Positions 1-6,055 of a DNA stretch of 6,116 bases are shown here, one piece after another. This stretch comes from CAZOAR01 sp964577985. Lineage in GTDB: Bacteria > Gemmatimonadota > CAZMKB01 > CAZNLH01. Both the position numbers and the translations under genes were made by a program. The stretch lies in assembly GCA_964577985.1 (NCBI GenBank), contig CAZOAR010000081.1, forward strand, positions 1 to 6,116, read 5' to 3'. The first letter of the stretch is position 1; every line of letters starts with the position of its first letter. Under the pieces are notes generated by a model. The model was not told the origin of the DNA. It made no database searches and saw only the letters and a program-made list of their open reading frames with translations.

Positions 1-347
1 CCATGCACAGCGAACACTCTGAGAAGGCACGCGACATCGCGAAGGAGATTGGCGACAGGGACACCTGGCTGAAGGCTTCCGCCTACCTCGCGGCCGAGGC
101 GGTTCACAGCGGGCAACTCAAGGAGGGTGTCAGACTGCTGAGAGAGTTCTGCGACAGTTCAGAGGTGTATGGCGATCCACGGAACATCCTGAATACCAGG
201 CGCCTCCTCGGTCAGGCGCTCCTCGAACATGGACAGAGTAAATCAGAACGGAAAGAGGGCCGCTCAATCCTCGAAGAAGCGCTTTCATTCGCCAAAGAGA
301 AGGAAGTCGCCTATGAGGTCAAATGGATCACGGATATACTTGAATAG
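1..347 (+). CDS. C-terminal part of a TPR-like helical-repeat protein (truncated by window edge)
   Basis: Only the last 114 or so codons are in the window and the frame is open at the left edge. The ATG at position 3 is therefore probably internal, not the start. The visible part is almost wholly amphipathic helix, with alanine, leucine and glutamate in a TPR-like rhythm. One helix pair is around residues 24-48 (AYLAAEAVHSGQLKEGVRLL, with the G and following A/L spacing of a TPR). A second is around residues 67-98 (RRLLGQALLEHG, then ILEEALSFAKE). TPR arrays are protein-interaction scaffolds. In many bacteria such C-terminal arrays are attached to kinase, ATPase or regulator domains, but no such domain is visible here, so the function cannot be stated. 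The gene ends in TAG, 97 bases before the symporter start. Another helical repeat family is possible. Confidence 0.6.
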   Translation, partial: MHSEHSEKARDIAKEIGDRDTWLKASAYLAAEAVHSGQLKEGVRLLREFCDSSEVYGDPRNILNTRRLLGQALLEHGQSKSERKEGRSILEEALSFAKEKEVAYEVKWITDILE

Positions 348-444
348 ACTGATGTCAGCTATGACGAACCCCTCCATTCAATCGTCCAGCAACAGAAATC
401 TGGCGTGTGCCCCACGTCGGTGATGTAGGTTTAGTCGAGACACC

Positions 445-2322
445 ATGAGCCGGGGCGTGCCTGTGATTGATTTGTTGATCGTTTCAGCGTTTATCCTCTA
501 CAGCGTAAACAATGGTTTCCGCAACCGCTCCAGAGCCTCTCAGAACCTGGAGGAATATTTTCTGGCGGGGCGATCCATAAAGGGCTGGCGCGCGGGATTC
601 AGCCTTGCGGCCACTCAGTTCGCCGCCGATACGCCGCTGCTCGTTACCGGGTTGATCGCCACCGGCGGGATTTTTATGCTCTGGCGCCTCTGGATCTATG
701 GCCTTGGTTTCCTCATGATCGGCTTTCTGCTGGGTCGTTCATGGAGACGCGCCGGAGTGATTACAGACGCCGAGCTGACGGAGATACGCTACAGCGGCCG
801 CGGAGTCACCGCGCTGCGAGGCATGAAGGCCATATACTACGGCACGGTGATGAACTGTACTATCATGGCCATGGTCCTGGTCGCCGCCACGCGTATAAGC
901 GAGGTGTTCCTCCCCTGGCATGAATGGCTCCCATCGGGTTTCTATAATTCGCTCTACAATCTGGTAGAATCACTCGGCATCCCCATCGCCTCCGGCGCGA
1001 CGGGTCTGGAAACCTACGTCGCTACGACCAACAACCTGATCAGCATCATCATAATCATAGCCTTTACAGCCCTCTACTCGACTACCGGCGGTCTCCGTTC
1101 CGTCATCGCCACAGACACGGTCCAGTTCAGCATCGCGATGATCGGGACATTCATCTACGCCATCGTGGTTGTGTCGAGATCAGGCGGCACCGGCCAGATG
1201 ATCGACGAGCTGGTTCAGCTCTACGGGACAGCCCGGGCGGGCCAGCTCCTCGCCTATGCTCCCGGCGCGTCGGAGGCACTCATGCCGTTCCTCGTGATTG
1301 TGAGCCTGCAGTGGTTCTTCGAACGCAACAGCGATGGAACAGGCTATTTTGCCCAGAGGATGATGTCGTGCCGCAGCGACAGGGACGCCAGGTCAGCGGC
1401 GTTTCTTTTCACCTGGCTGCAGATCGTACTGCGCAGTCTCATATGGCTGGTCATTGGCGTGGGATTGCTGGTCGTGTATCCGATTGACCCCTCCACCGCG
1501 GGAGGAGAAGGGTTCGTCTCGGGCAGGGAGATTCTATTCGCCACGGGGATCAGGGACCTGCTCCCGACGGGCGTCAGGGGTATCATGCTGACCGGCATGC
1601 TCGCCGCCCTCGCATCGACTATCGACACGCACCTGACGTGGGGTGCCAGCTACTGGAGCAACGACATTTACGTCGGCATCATCAACAAGGCATGGCTCAG
1701 GCGGGAACCATCGAACCGGGAGCAGGTGCTTGCCGCCCGGCTCTCCAATGTCCTGATCTTGATCATCGCCCTGGGCGTCATGGCCAACCTCGGTTCCATT
1801 CAGACGGCCTGGTATATCACACTCCTCTTTGGAGCCGGAACCGGCGCCGTACTGGTCATGCGGTGGACATGGGAACGGATCAATCTCTTCTCGGAGGTCT
1901 CCGCTATAGCAGCCTCGCTGGTCTTCGCGCCCATCATTCTTTTCACCGTGCAGGAAGAATGGCTGCGACTGCTGCTCATGTCGTCCATTTCAACGGTGGT
2001 CGTGGTGACGGTGACACTGCTCACGAGGCCGACCGCCCAGGCGACACTGATGGAGTTCTACAGGCGCGTTGAACCGCCCGGGTTCTGGAGGAAGACGGCC
2101 GGGAGGCTGGGCGTGGAAGTCGGGCAGCCAATCAGCAGGTTGAAAGAAGGGGCGTATCTCACCGTTACCACGAGCCTGTCGGTCTACCTGATCCTGGTCG
2201 GCGCTGGAAAACTGATCCTGCCTTACCCGGGGAGTCCTGTATACTACCCATGGTTGTTCGTCGGGCCGGGCATCCTGAGTGCCTTCCTCTGGTGGAGAAA
2301 GGTGTTTCCTCCACATGACTGA
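445..2322 (+). CDS. Sodium:solute symporter, SSS (SLC5) family
   Basis: This is a polytopic inner-membrane protein of 625 residues, expected to use the sodium gradient to import a small solute that I cannot identify. Family signatures are clear: EEYFLAGRS at residues 36-43 before the first core helix, and YSTTGGLRSVIATDTVQ at 211-227, matching the SSS core motif with its TD. By comparison with vSGLT, the Na2 sodium site would be A56 and F59 in core helix 1 and A388, S391 and T392 in MLAALASTIDT; the helix-8 hydroxyls are kept as Ser-Thr. The following WSNDIY (404-409) matches the family's usual xxxDIY. About 13 or more hydrophobic segments are visible. The protein is longer than the usual 500-550 residues, with an extra loop near 155-190 and a C-terminal extension with two further hydrophobic stretches (about 571-591 and 600-616). 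An in-frame stop at 421-423 rules out a much earlier start. No strong ribosome binding site precedes the ATG. Confidence 0.9.
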   Translation: MSRGVPVIDLLIVSAFILYSVNNGFRNRSRASQNLEEYFLAGRSIKGWRAGFSLAATQFAADTPLLVTGLIATGGIFMLWRLWIYGLGFLMIGFLLGRSWRRAGVITDAELTEIRYSGRGVTALRGMKAIYYGTVMNCTIMAMVLVAATRISEVFLPWHEWLPSGFYNSLYNLVESLGIPIASGATGLETYVATTNNLISIIIIIAFTALYSTTGGLRSVIATDTVQFSIAMIGTFIYAIVVVSRSGGTGQMIDELVQLYGTARAGQLLAYAPGASEALMPFLVIVSLQWFFERNSDGTGYFAQRMMSCRSDRDARSAAFLFTWLQIVLRSLIWLVIGVGLLVVYPIDPSTAGGEGFVSGREILFATGIRDLLPTGVRGIMLTGMLAALASTIDTHLTWGASYWSNDIYVGIINKAWLRREPSNREQVLAARLSNVLILIIALGVMANLGSIQTAWYITLLFGAGTGAVLVMRWTWERINLFSEVSAIAASLVFAPIILFTVQEEWLRLLLMSSISTVVVVTVTLLTRPTAQATLMEFYRRVEPPGFWRKTAGRLGVEVGQPISRLKEGAYLTVTTSLSVYLILVGAGKLILPYPGSPVYYPWLFVGPGILSAFLWWRKVFPPHD

Positions 2323-2412
2323 ATCGCAGTGGCAGGCCCTGGAGCCGTCCATGTGTCTGGTTTTCGGGCGCTCCGTAGAAGACGAGCAAGCGGCCGGATG
2401 CTCTGACAGAGC

Positions 2413-2832
2413 CTAACGGACAGGACCGGTTCGATATGGATCCGGGATAGACGTCTTCGCGGTGAAGACTTTCTCCACGTCGTATGAAAAGGTCTTCGAC
2501 ATGCCCGGTATCCTGACCGGATAGTCGAAATGGATCACAAGGACCTTGCTCTCCACGGCTATCCCCGGTCTTTCAATGAGTTTCTCTCCGAGTGATGACT
2601 TGTCGGTATTCCTGACCGCTATCTCGATATCTTCGCTCGCCAGGGATATCTCCAGTTTCGCAGCCTCCGCGAGGATGTACTCCCTCATCGAATCTATCGA
2701 GAAGGATTGCGGGTCGCTGATGATCACGTCGATCCGGCCGCTGAGCCTGCTGAAGTTGATTGACGCCTGAAGGTACTGGTATCCGGCATAGACCAGGACC
2801 AGAAATATGGCGAGACAGATTGTCTTCTTCAT
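2413..2832 (-). CDS. Small single-span membrane-anchored protein of unknown function (DUF4845-like shape)
   Basis: A 139-residue protein starts with MKKTICLAIFLVLVYAGYQY, a lysine pair followed by one hydrophobic segment (about residues 4-20). This is an uncleaved signal anchor or signal peptide. The remaining roughly 115 residues are soluble and probably outside the cytoplasm. They are mixed helix and strand, with alternating strand patterns such as DIEIAVRN (68-75) and VLVIHFDYPVRIPG (97-110). The architecture resembles DUF4845-type proteins, but this is by eye only. I chose the start at 2832 over longer in-frame options because AGGGGG lies about 6 bases upstream and because its ATG overlaps the TGA of the methyltransferase gene (ATGA at 2829-2832), a usual sign of translational coupling. 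The longer frame upstream merely reads through the methyltransferase gene. It is the last gene of the leftward block and converges on the symporter gene. Confidence 0.75.
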   Translation of the reverse strand: MKKTICLAIFLVLVYAGYQYLQASINFSRLSGRIDVIISDPQSFSIDSMREYILAEAAKLEISLASEDIEIAVRNTDKSSLGEKLIERPGIAVESKVLVIHFDYPVRIPGMSKTFSYDVEKVFTAKTSIPDPYRTGPVR

Positions 2833-3608
2833 CGATCCCCCTGACTCTCCTGACCTCTCTTGCGAAGGAGAAGCGTAATACCATCCCTGAATGACGCCGG
2901 CATGAAACTGTTGAGGCAGATATAAAGACTCTCCACCCATGATCTGCCGGCGAAGTAGTTTCTTATCTCGCAACGCTCCACCACGTAGCCTGAGGCGGCC
3001 GCTATCTCCAGCAGCTCCTTACTCGTGTACTCACGAAAATGGCCGGGATTATCACGGTTCTCCCTGATCTGCTCATACGGGTTCCTCCCGATCAAAAGCG
3101 CTATCCTGTTGACGAGTCGGGCGGCGTTGGGCGTTTGTATAACAAGACTTCCTCCCGGCTTGAGAAACGAGCCGATAAAACCGAGGACCGACGCTGGAGC
3201 GGAATATAGATGTTCGATCACCTCGCCCAGGATGACGATGTCCGTCGCGGGGACCTCGATCCATCTATCGGGGTCCTGACTGTTGTTGAGGTCGAATCGA
3301 TAGAAGTGGTTACTGTCATGCTTTACACCCTCGGGAAAGTGCCCTCCCCTGCTCTCCATACTGTCATAGCCGAGGGAGAGTATGGAATCTCCGGGGAATT
3401 GCTCCGTGAGGAGTTGCGTGAAATAAGAGGGCCCGACATCGAGAAGAGTAGCGCTCTCTTTCCGCAATCCCGCCCTTATCTCACTTATGATATCGAGCAG
3501 GCGGGCGTATCGTTTAGACTGTACCCGAAGGTAGACCAGCGATTCCTCATCGAGATCCAGGTGGCGAAAGCGATCTACGATGTCGTGACTATTCTTGATC
3601 ACGCCCAT
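2829..3608 (-). CDS. Class I SAM-dependent methyltransferase
   Basis: The product is 259 residues with a Rossmann-type methyltransferase fold. In this numbering, motif I is LLDVGPSYFTQLL (55-67), the acidic post-I strand end is LGYDS (79-83), motif IV is DIVILGEVIEHLY (123-135), and the late strand is LKPGGSLVIQTPN (149-161). HFREYTSKELLEIAAASGY (190-208) follows, typical of the Methyltransf_11/23 group acting on small molecules, lipids or glycans. The substrate is unknown. Motif I reads DVGPS rather than the commoner D/ExGxGxG. The hydrophobic C-terminus (about 224-250) might touch the membrane or a lipid substrate. I prefer the ATG at 3608 because GAGG sits 5 bases upstream. An ATG at 3629 or TTG at 3632 would add 7-8 residues but has no visible ribosome binding site. 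The gene lies 77 bases downstream of tadA and overlaps the next gene by ATGA, so the three are probably co-transcribed. Confidence 0.88.
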   Translation of the reverse strand: MGVIKNSHDIVDRFRHLDLDEESLVYLRVQSKRYARLLDIISEIRAGLRKESATLLDVGPSYFTQLLTEQFPGDSILSLGYDSMESRGGHFPEGVKHDSNHFYRFDLNNSQDPDRWIEVPATDIVILGEVIEHLYSAPASVLGFIGSFLKPGGSLVIQTPNAARLVNRIALLIGRNPYEQIRENRDNPGHFREYTSKELLEIAAASGYVVERCEIRNYFAGRSWVESLYICLNSFMPASFRDGITLLLRKRGQESQGDR

Positions 3609-3685
3609 TGGTGCCTCGCGCAGATTCATCAACAGGTGTCAACTCGCGAAGGACGAAAGGGAAGAGGCTCAGTGTCTGAGGGGAA

Positions 3686-4174
3686 CTACCGGGCTGCTCG
3701 AAGTTCTTCCTCGATCTTCTCCCGAGAGCGCTTCGCCTCGAAGAAAGCCTTCAGGAGCGCGGATGATTCATCGACCATCAAGCCATAGTCTACGGACAAT
3801 CCGGGCGAGAAGCCACTGACCTCGAGCATGTTGACGATCGAGCCGAAAGCGCCCTTCCGTGAGTCGCCGGCCGCGTAGATGAGGCGTCCAAGACGGCACG
3901 CGTCGATGGCGCCGGCGCACATGACACACGGCTCAAGCGTGGTGTAGAGGGCCGCTTCGCCCAGGCGCCAGCTGCCCGCAGTCTGCGAGGCGGCTCCGAT
4001 GGCTATGATCTCCGCGTGGGCCGTGGCGTCGTTGAGTCTCTCCACCATGTTATGACCCCGCCCGATGACGGCATCCCCCATGACCACCACTGCACCGACC
4101 GGGACTTCGCCGATATCGAACGCCTTCTTCGCCTCGAGCAGCGCCTCATGCATCCACCTGCTGTCGCCCGACAT
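3686..4174 (-). CDS. tadA: tRNA adenosine(34) deaminase TadA
   Basis: A 162-residue cytoplasmic zinc deaminase that converts adenosine to inosine at the wobble position of tRNA-Arg(ACG), letting one tRNA read CGU, CGC and CGA. The cytidine/deoxycytidylate deaminase core is intact: EVPVGAVVV (23-31), N42, the zinc-ligand and proton-shuttle motif HAE (H53, E55), and PCVMC (82-86) with zinc ligands C83 and C86. AAGDSRKGAFGS (101-112) matches the TadA-specific region (GARDAKTGAAGS in E. coli). Length is normal for the family. The N-terminus WMHEALLEAKKAF aligns with the E. coli start region, so the ATG at 4174 is sensible. A TTG at 4180 has better spacing from a GGGGG run (7 bases) and would add two residues. 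The longer in-frame extension to 4231 would enter the tRNA gene and is rejected. The gene for its substrate tRNA lies just upstream on the same strand. Confidence 0.96.
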   Translation of the reverse strand: MSGDSRWMHEALLEAKKAFDIGEVPVGAVVVMGDAVIGRGHNMVERLNDATAHAEIIAIGAASQTAGSWRLGEAALYTTLEPCVMCAGAIDACRLGRLIYAAGDSRKGAFGSIVNMLEVSGFSPGLSVDYGLMVDESSALLKAFFEAKRSREKIEEELRAAR

Positions 4175-4204
4175 GTTCAAGGACTTGCCCCCAAAAAGGA
4201 AAAA
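4175..4204 (-). promoter_or_regulatory. T-rich spacer between tRNA-Arg and tadA (tadA leader or possible terminator)
   Basis: Read on the minus strand, the 30 bases after the discriminator base begin TTTTTCCTTTTTGGGGGC and end at the tadA ATG. Two T5 runs directly after a stable RNA structure could terminate or attenuate transcription. However, no dedicated G+C hairpin precedes them other than the tRNA itself. The GGGGG run at 4188-4192 is the only Shine-Dalgarno-like purine stretch. It is 13 bases from the ATG at 4174 and 7 bases from a TTG at 4180. What this spacer does is inference. Confidence 0.35.
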
Positions 4205-4278
4205 TACGCCCGGAGGGAGTCGAACCCCCAACCTTCTGATCCGTAGTCAGACACTCTATCCAGTTGAGCTACGGGCGC
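4205..4278 (-). tRNA. tRNA-Arg (anticodon ACG)
   Basis: The minus strand folds into a full 74-base cloverleaf: acceptor GCGCCCG with CGGGCGT, D stem GCTC with GAGT, anticodon stem TCTGA with TCAGA, and T stem GGGGG with CCCTC around TTCGACT. The seven-base anticodon loop CTACGGA gives anticodon ACG (4242-4244 on the plus strand). The discriminator base is A73, as is usual for bacterial tRNA-Arg. The first acceptor pair is a G1-U72 wobble and the D stem closes with G10-U25. CCA is not encoded, so it must be added after transcription. A34 of this tRNA is the known target of TadA, encoded about 30 bases downstream. A consensus promoter ends only 9 bases upstream of the gene. Confidence 0.97.
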
Positions 4279-4287
4279 ATATCGGTA

Positions 4288-4316
4288 ATTATAACGGCGG
4301 GCCATTTGCATGTCAA
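4288..4316 (-). promoter_or_regulatory. Consensus sigma-70-type promoter for tRNA-Arg (and probably tadA)
   Basis: On the minus strand there is TTGACA (4311-4316), then 17 bases, then TATAAT (4288-4293). Both hexamers are perfect matches to the primary sigma factor consensus, at the best spacing. Transcription should start about 7 bases later, near 4281, leaving a pre-tRNA leader of only about 2-4 bases. Such strength is typical of stable RNA genes. No clear G+C-rich discriminator is present (TACCGATAT follows the -10). Confidence 0.88.
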
Positions 4317-4336
4317 CTGTTAGAGGCGCGTAATCC

Positions 4337-4365
4337 TTGACGCGGCATTGAAAAACAGATATCAT
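4337..4365 (+). promoter_or_regulatory. Likely sigma-70-type promoter for the transporter-aminopeptidase pair
   Basis: TTGACG (4337-4342) and TATCAT (4360-4365) are separated by 17 bases, each one base from consensus. Initiation would be near 4372, giving a leader of about 57 bases before the ATG at 4430. It points away from the tRNA promoter; the two -35 elements are 20 bases apart, making a compact divergent control region. Confidence 0.65.
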
Positions 4366-4429
4366 TGATCGACCACCGCATGTTTTACCCGAAAATATGC
4401 GTCTTCACGAATTGTTCCGGAGGAACGTG

Positions 4430-4801
4430 ATGCTGAAAAACATGATGCTGCTTTTTATCTGTATCGCGCTCGGAGTGATCGGGCAGTTGTCCCTGAAACA
4501 CGGGATGACTACCGTCGGAGAAATCAAGCTCGACATCTCCAGCACTCCCGGCATGCTGGTGCGTTCATTCGGCAACCCGTACGTTCTGCTCGGCTACATC
4601 ATGTATGGCCTGAGCTCGCTCTCGTGGCTGATAGTCCTGTCGAGGGTCGAACTCAGCCTCGCCTACCCGATGATAAGCGTCGCCTACGTGCTGGTTGTGT
4701 TCCTGTCGTGGTGGCTCTTCTCCGAGCAGGTAACAGCGTTGCGGGTGGTGGGCACTCTTGTGATATGTCTGGGTGTCTTCATAATGTCAAGGACCTATTG
4801 A
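4430..4801 (+). CDS. Small four-helix SMR/EamA-like (DMT superfamily) membrane transporter
   Basis: A 123-residue protein with four hydrophobic helices at about residues 3-21, 50-70, 76-97 and 100-119, the size and layout of SMR proteins and ArnE/ArnF-type half-transporters, which work as dimers. Helix 1 carries ALGVIGQLSLKHG, which lines up with EmrE AEVIGTTLMK. VELSLAYPMISVAYVLVVFL and WLFSEQVT match the SMR/EamA pattern GxAYAxWxGxG...FxE. The membrane glutamate of multidrug SMR pumps (E14 in EmrE) is replaced by glycine, as in lipid-linked sugar flippase subunits, so a proton-drug antiporter is unlikely. The substrate is unknown. The start at 4430 is chosen because GGAGG (4419-4423) lies 6 bases upstream. 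An upstream in-frame ATG at 4397 lacks such a site and adds a charged, unlikely N-terminus. The aminopeptidase gene follows after 20 bases, so an operon is likely. Confidence 0.85.
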   Translation: MLKNMMLLFICIALGVIGQLSLKHGMTTVGEIKLDISSTPGMLVRSFGNPYVLLGYIMYGLSSLSWLIVLSRVELSLAYPMISVAYVLVVFLSWWLFSEQVTALRVVGTLVICLGVFIMSRTY

Positions 4802-4821
4802 CCCGAGGGAGAAAGAAGACT

Positions 4822-5952
4822 ATGAGTGACGATAACATGACCACCCTCAGCAGGAATCTCGTCAACTACTCGGTAAGCCTGCAGCCCGGGGAGAAACTGT
4901 ACATCGAACTGCAGGGGCCAGAGACACTCGAGTTTGCGAGAGCGCTCGTCACCGAGACAACGCGAGCGGGAGGCATTCCCTACTGGTACTACAACGATGA
5001 GTATCTGCAGCGCAGGTGGCTGCTCAACTGCAGTGAAGATCAGGTAAAAGAGTTCGGGCAGTTTCACAAGAAGATAATGAAGGAAGCGGACGCGTACATT
5101 TCGATACGCGGAATCGAGAACCGTTTTCAGCTCGCCGATGTCTCCAGGGAGCGTATGAAGTGGCATAACCACCACTTCTACAAACCGGTACACCTGGAGG
5201 AGAGGGTAAAGAACACGAAGTGGTGCGTACTTCGATATCCCAATAACGCAATGGCACAAATGGCAGAGACTTCACAGGAGGAGTTCGAGAGATTCTATTA
5301 CAGCGTGTGCAACCTGGACTACGCGAAGATGTCTGAGGCGATGGATCCCCTCGTCAGCCTGATGGAAAAGACGGACAAGGTGCACGTGGTATCGCCCGGC
5401 ACCGATCTTACCTTCTCGATAAAGGATATTCCCGTGGTGAAGTGTGACGGGAAATTCAACATCCCGGACGGAGAGGTCTTTACCGCTCCGATCAGGGAAT
5501 CGGTAAATGGGTCGATTACATTCAACGCCCCGAGCGTCAATGAAGGCACGCTCTTCAGCGATATCCATTTCGAGTTCGAGAATGGCAGGATTATGAAAGC
5601 GACATCATCCTCGTCAGTCGAGAAACTCAATGATATCCTGGACACCGATGAGGGGGCGCGTTACATAGGAGAATTCTCACTCGGGCTGAATCCCAATATA
5701 AGGGAGCCGATGAGAGACACCCTCTTCGACGAGAAGATTTCCGGAAGCATTCACCTGACGCCGGGGGGCTGTTACGACGATGCGTCAAACGGTAATCACT
5801 CCGCGATTCACTGGGACCTGGTTCTGATTCAGACCCCGGAATATGGCGGCGGCGAGATATTCTTCGATGATGCCCCTGTGAGGAAAGATGGCCTCTTCGT
5901 TCCACCGGAACTGAAGGAAACACTCAGCGACGAGAACCTGCTCGGGTCATAA
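4822..5952 (+). CDS. M29-family metallo-aminopeptidase (AmpS/AmpT/PepS type)
   Basis: The product is 376 residues, close to the family norm, with no signal peptide, so a cytoplasmic dimeric enzyme removing N-terminal residues from peptides is expected. All two-metal ligands of family M29 appear in order: E218 in DGEVFTAP, E284 in GEFSLG, H311 in GSIHLTPG, Y318 in GGCYDD, and H330 and D332 in SAIHWDL. The N-terminal half (ARALVTETTRAGGIPYWYYND and later DAYISIRGIEN) also fits the family. The last two catalytic blocks are a little divergent, for example GSIHLTPGG where many members have GxxHxAxG with Ala, so substrate preference may differ. The ATG at 4822 is preceded by the purine-rich GAGGGAGAAAGAAG. 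The frame is open further upstream only because it runs through the transporter gene in another frame. It is the second gene of the rightward pair and faces tRNA-Asp. Confidence 0.93.
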   Translation: MSDDNMTTLSRNLVNYSVSLQPGEKLYIELQGPETLEFARALVTETTRAGGIPYWYYNDEYLQRRWLLNCSEDQVKEFGQFHKKIMKEADAYISIRGIENRFQLADVSRERMKWHNHHFYKPVHLEERVKNTKWCVLRYPNNAMAQMAETSQEEFERFYYSVCNLDYAKMSEAMDPLVSLMEKTDKVHVVSPGTDLTFSIKDIPVVKCDGKFNIPDGEVFTAPIRESVNGSITFNAPSVNEGTLFSDIHFEFENGRIMKATSSSSVEKLNDILDTDEGARYIGEFSLGLNPNIREPMRDTLFDEKISGSIHLTPGGCYDDASNGNHSAIHWDLVLIQTPEYGGGEIFFDDAPVRKDGLFVPPELKETLSDENLLGS

Positions 5953-6018
5953 ACAAAAAGACGATCCATCCCCGCGGGATTAATCGCCTCAATGCGTCAA
6001 ACGTGTCTGCGCGTTCTA

Positions 6019-6034
6019 CGTCCGCGAACGGACG
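6019..6034. terminator. Short inverted repeat between convergent aminopeptidase and tRNA-Asp genes
   Basis: CGTCCG, loop CGAA, CGGACG forms a 6-bp stem with a tetraloop (TTCG on the other strand). It sits in the 103-base gap between two convergent genes, where a terminator is expected. Neither side has an immediate T tract: TTTT comes 12 bases later on the plus strand (6047-6050), and none follows on the minus strand. This is a weak candidate for a transcription end or RNA-stability hairpin. Confidence 0.3.
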
Positions 6035-6055
6035 CGGCATTTCCGGTTTTCAAAA

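Noticed and set aside
229..423. Short plus-strand frame across the end of the TPR-like gene
   Set aside because: It is very basic and low-complexity, overlaps the real frame, and has no ribosome binding site or homology that I can see.
1638..2072. Open plus-strand frame of 144 codons within the symporter
   Set aside because: It is an overlapping frame in a clear membrane-protein gene. Its product is rich in H, R, Q and G with no family features.
2400..2412. GCTCT-GAC-AGAGC hairpin between convergent symporter and small membrane protein genes
   Set aside because: The stem is only five pairs and has no T tract on either strand, so it is too weak to call a terminator.
2833..2973. N-terminal extension of the small membrane protein
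   Set aside because: It lies inside the methyltransferase gene and would place the signal anchor internally. The ATGA overlap and AGGGGG support 2832.
3668..3680. CTCAG-TGT-CTGAG hairpin between tadA and the methyltransferase
   Set aside because: It is a short stem with only a mixed pyrimidine stretch after it. The genes look co-transcribed, so I do not call a terminator.
3210..3788. Open plus-strand frame of 192 codons
   Set aside because: It is antisense to the methyltransferase and the tadA tail, has no recognisable domain, and is explained by shadow codon bias of the real genes.
4175..4231. N-terminal extension of tadA to an ATG at 4231
   Set aside because: The added residues are translated from the tRNA-Arg gene and do not resemble TadA. 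Homology begins just after 4174.
4624..4821. Upstream in-frame extension of the aminopeptidase reading frame
   Set aside because: It overlaps the well-supported transporter gene in another frame. The M29 family start, with a purine-rich ribosome binding site, is at 4822.
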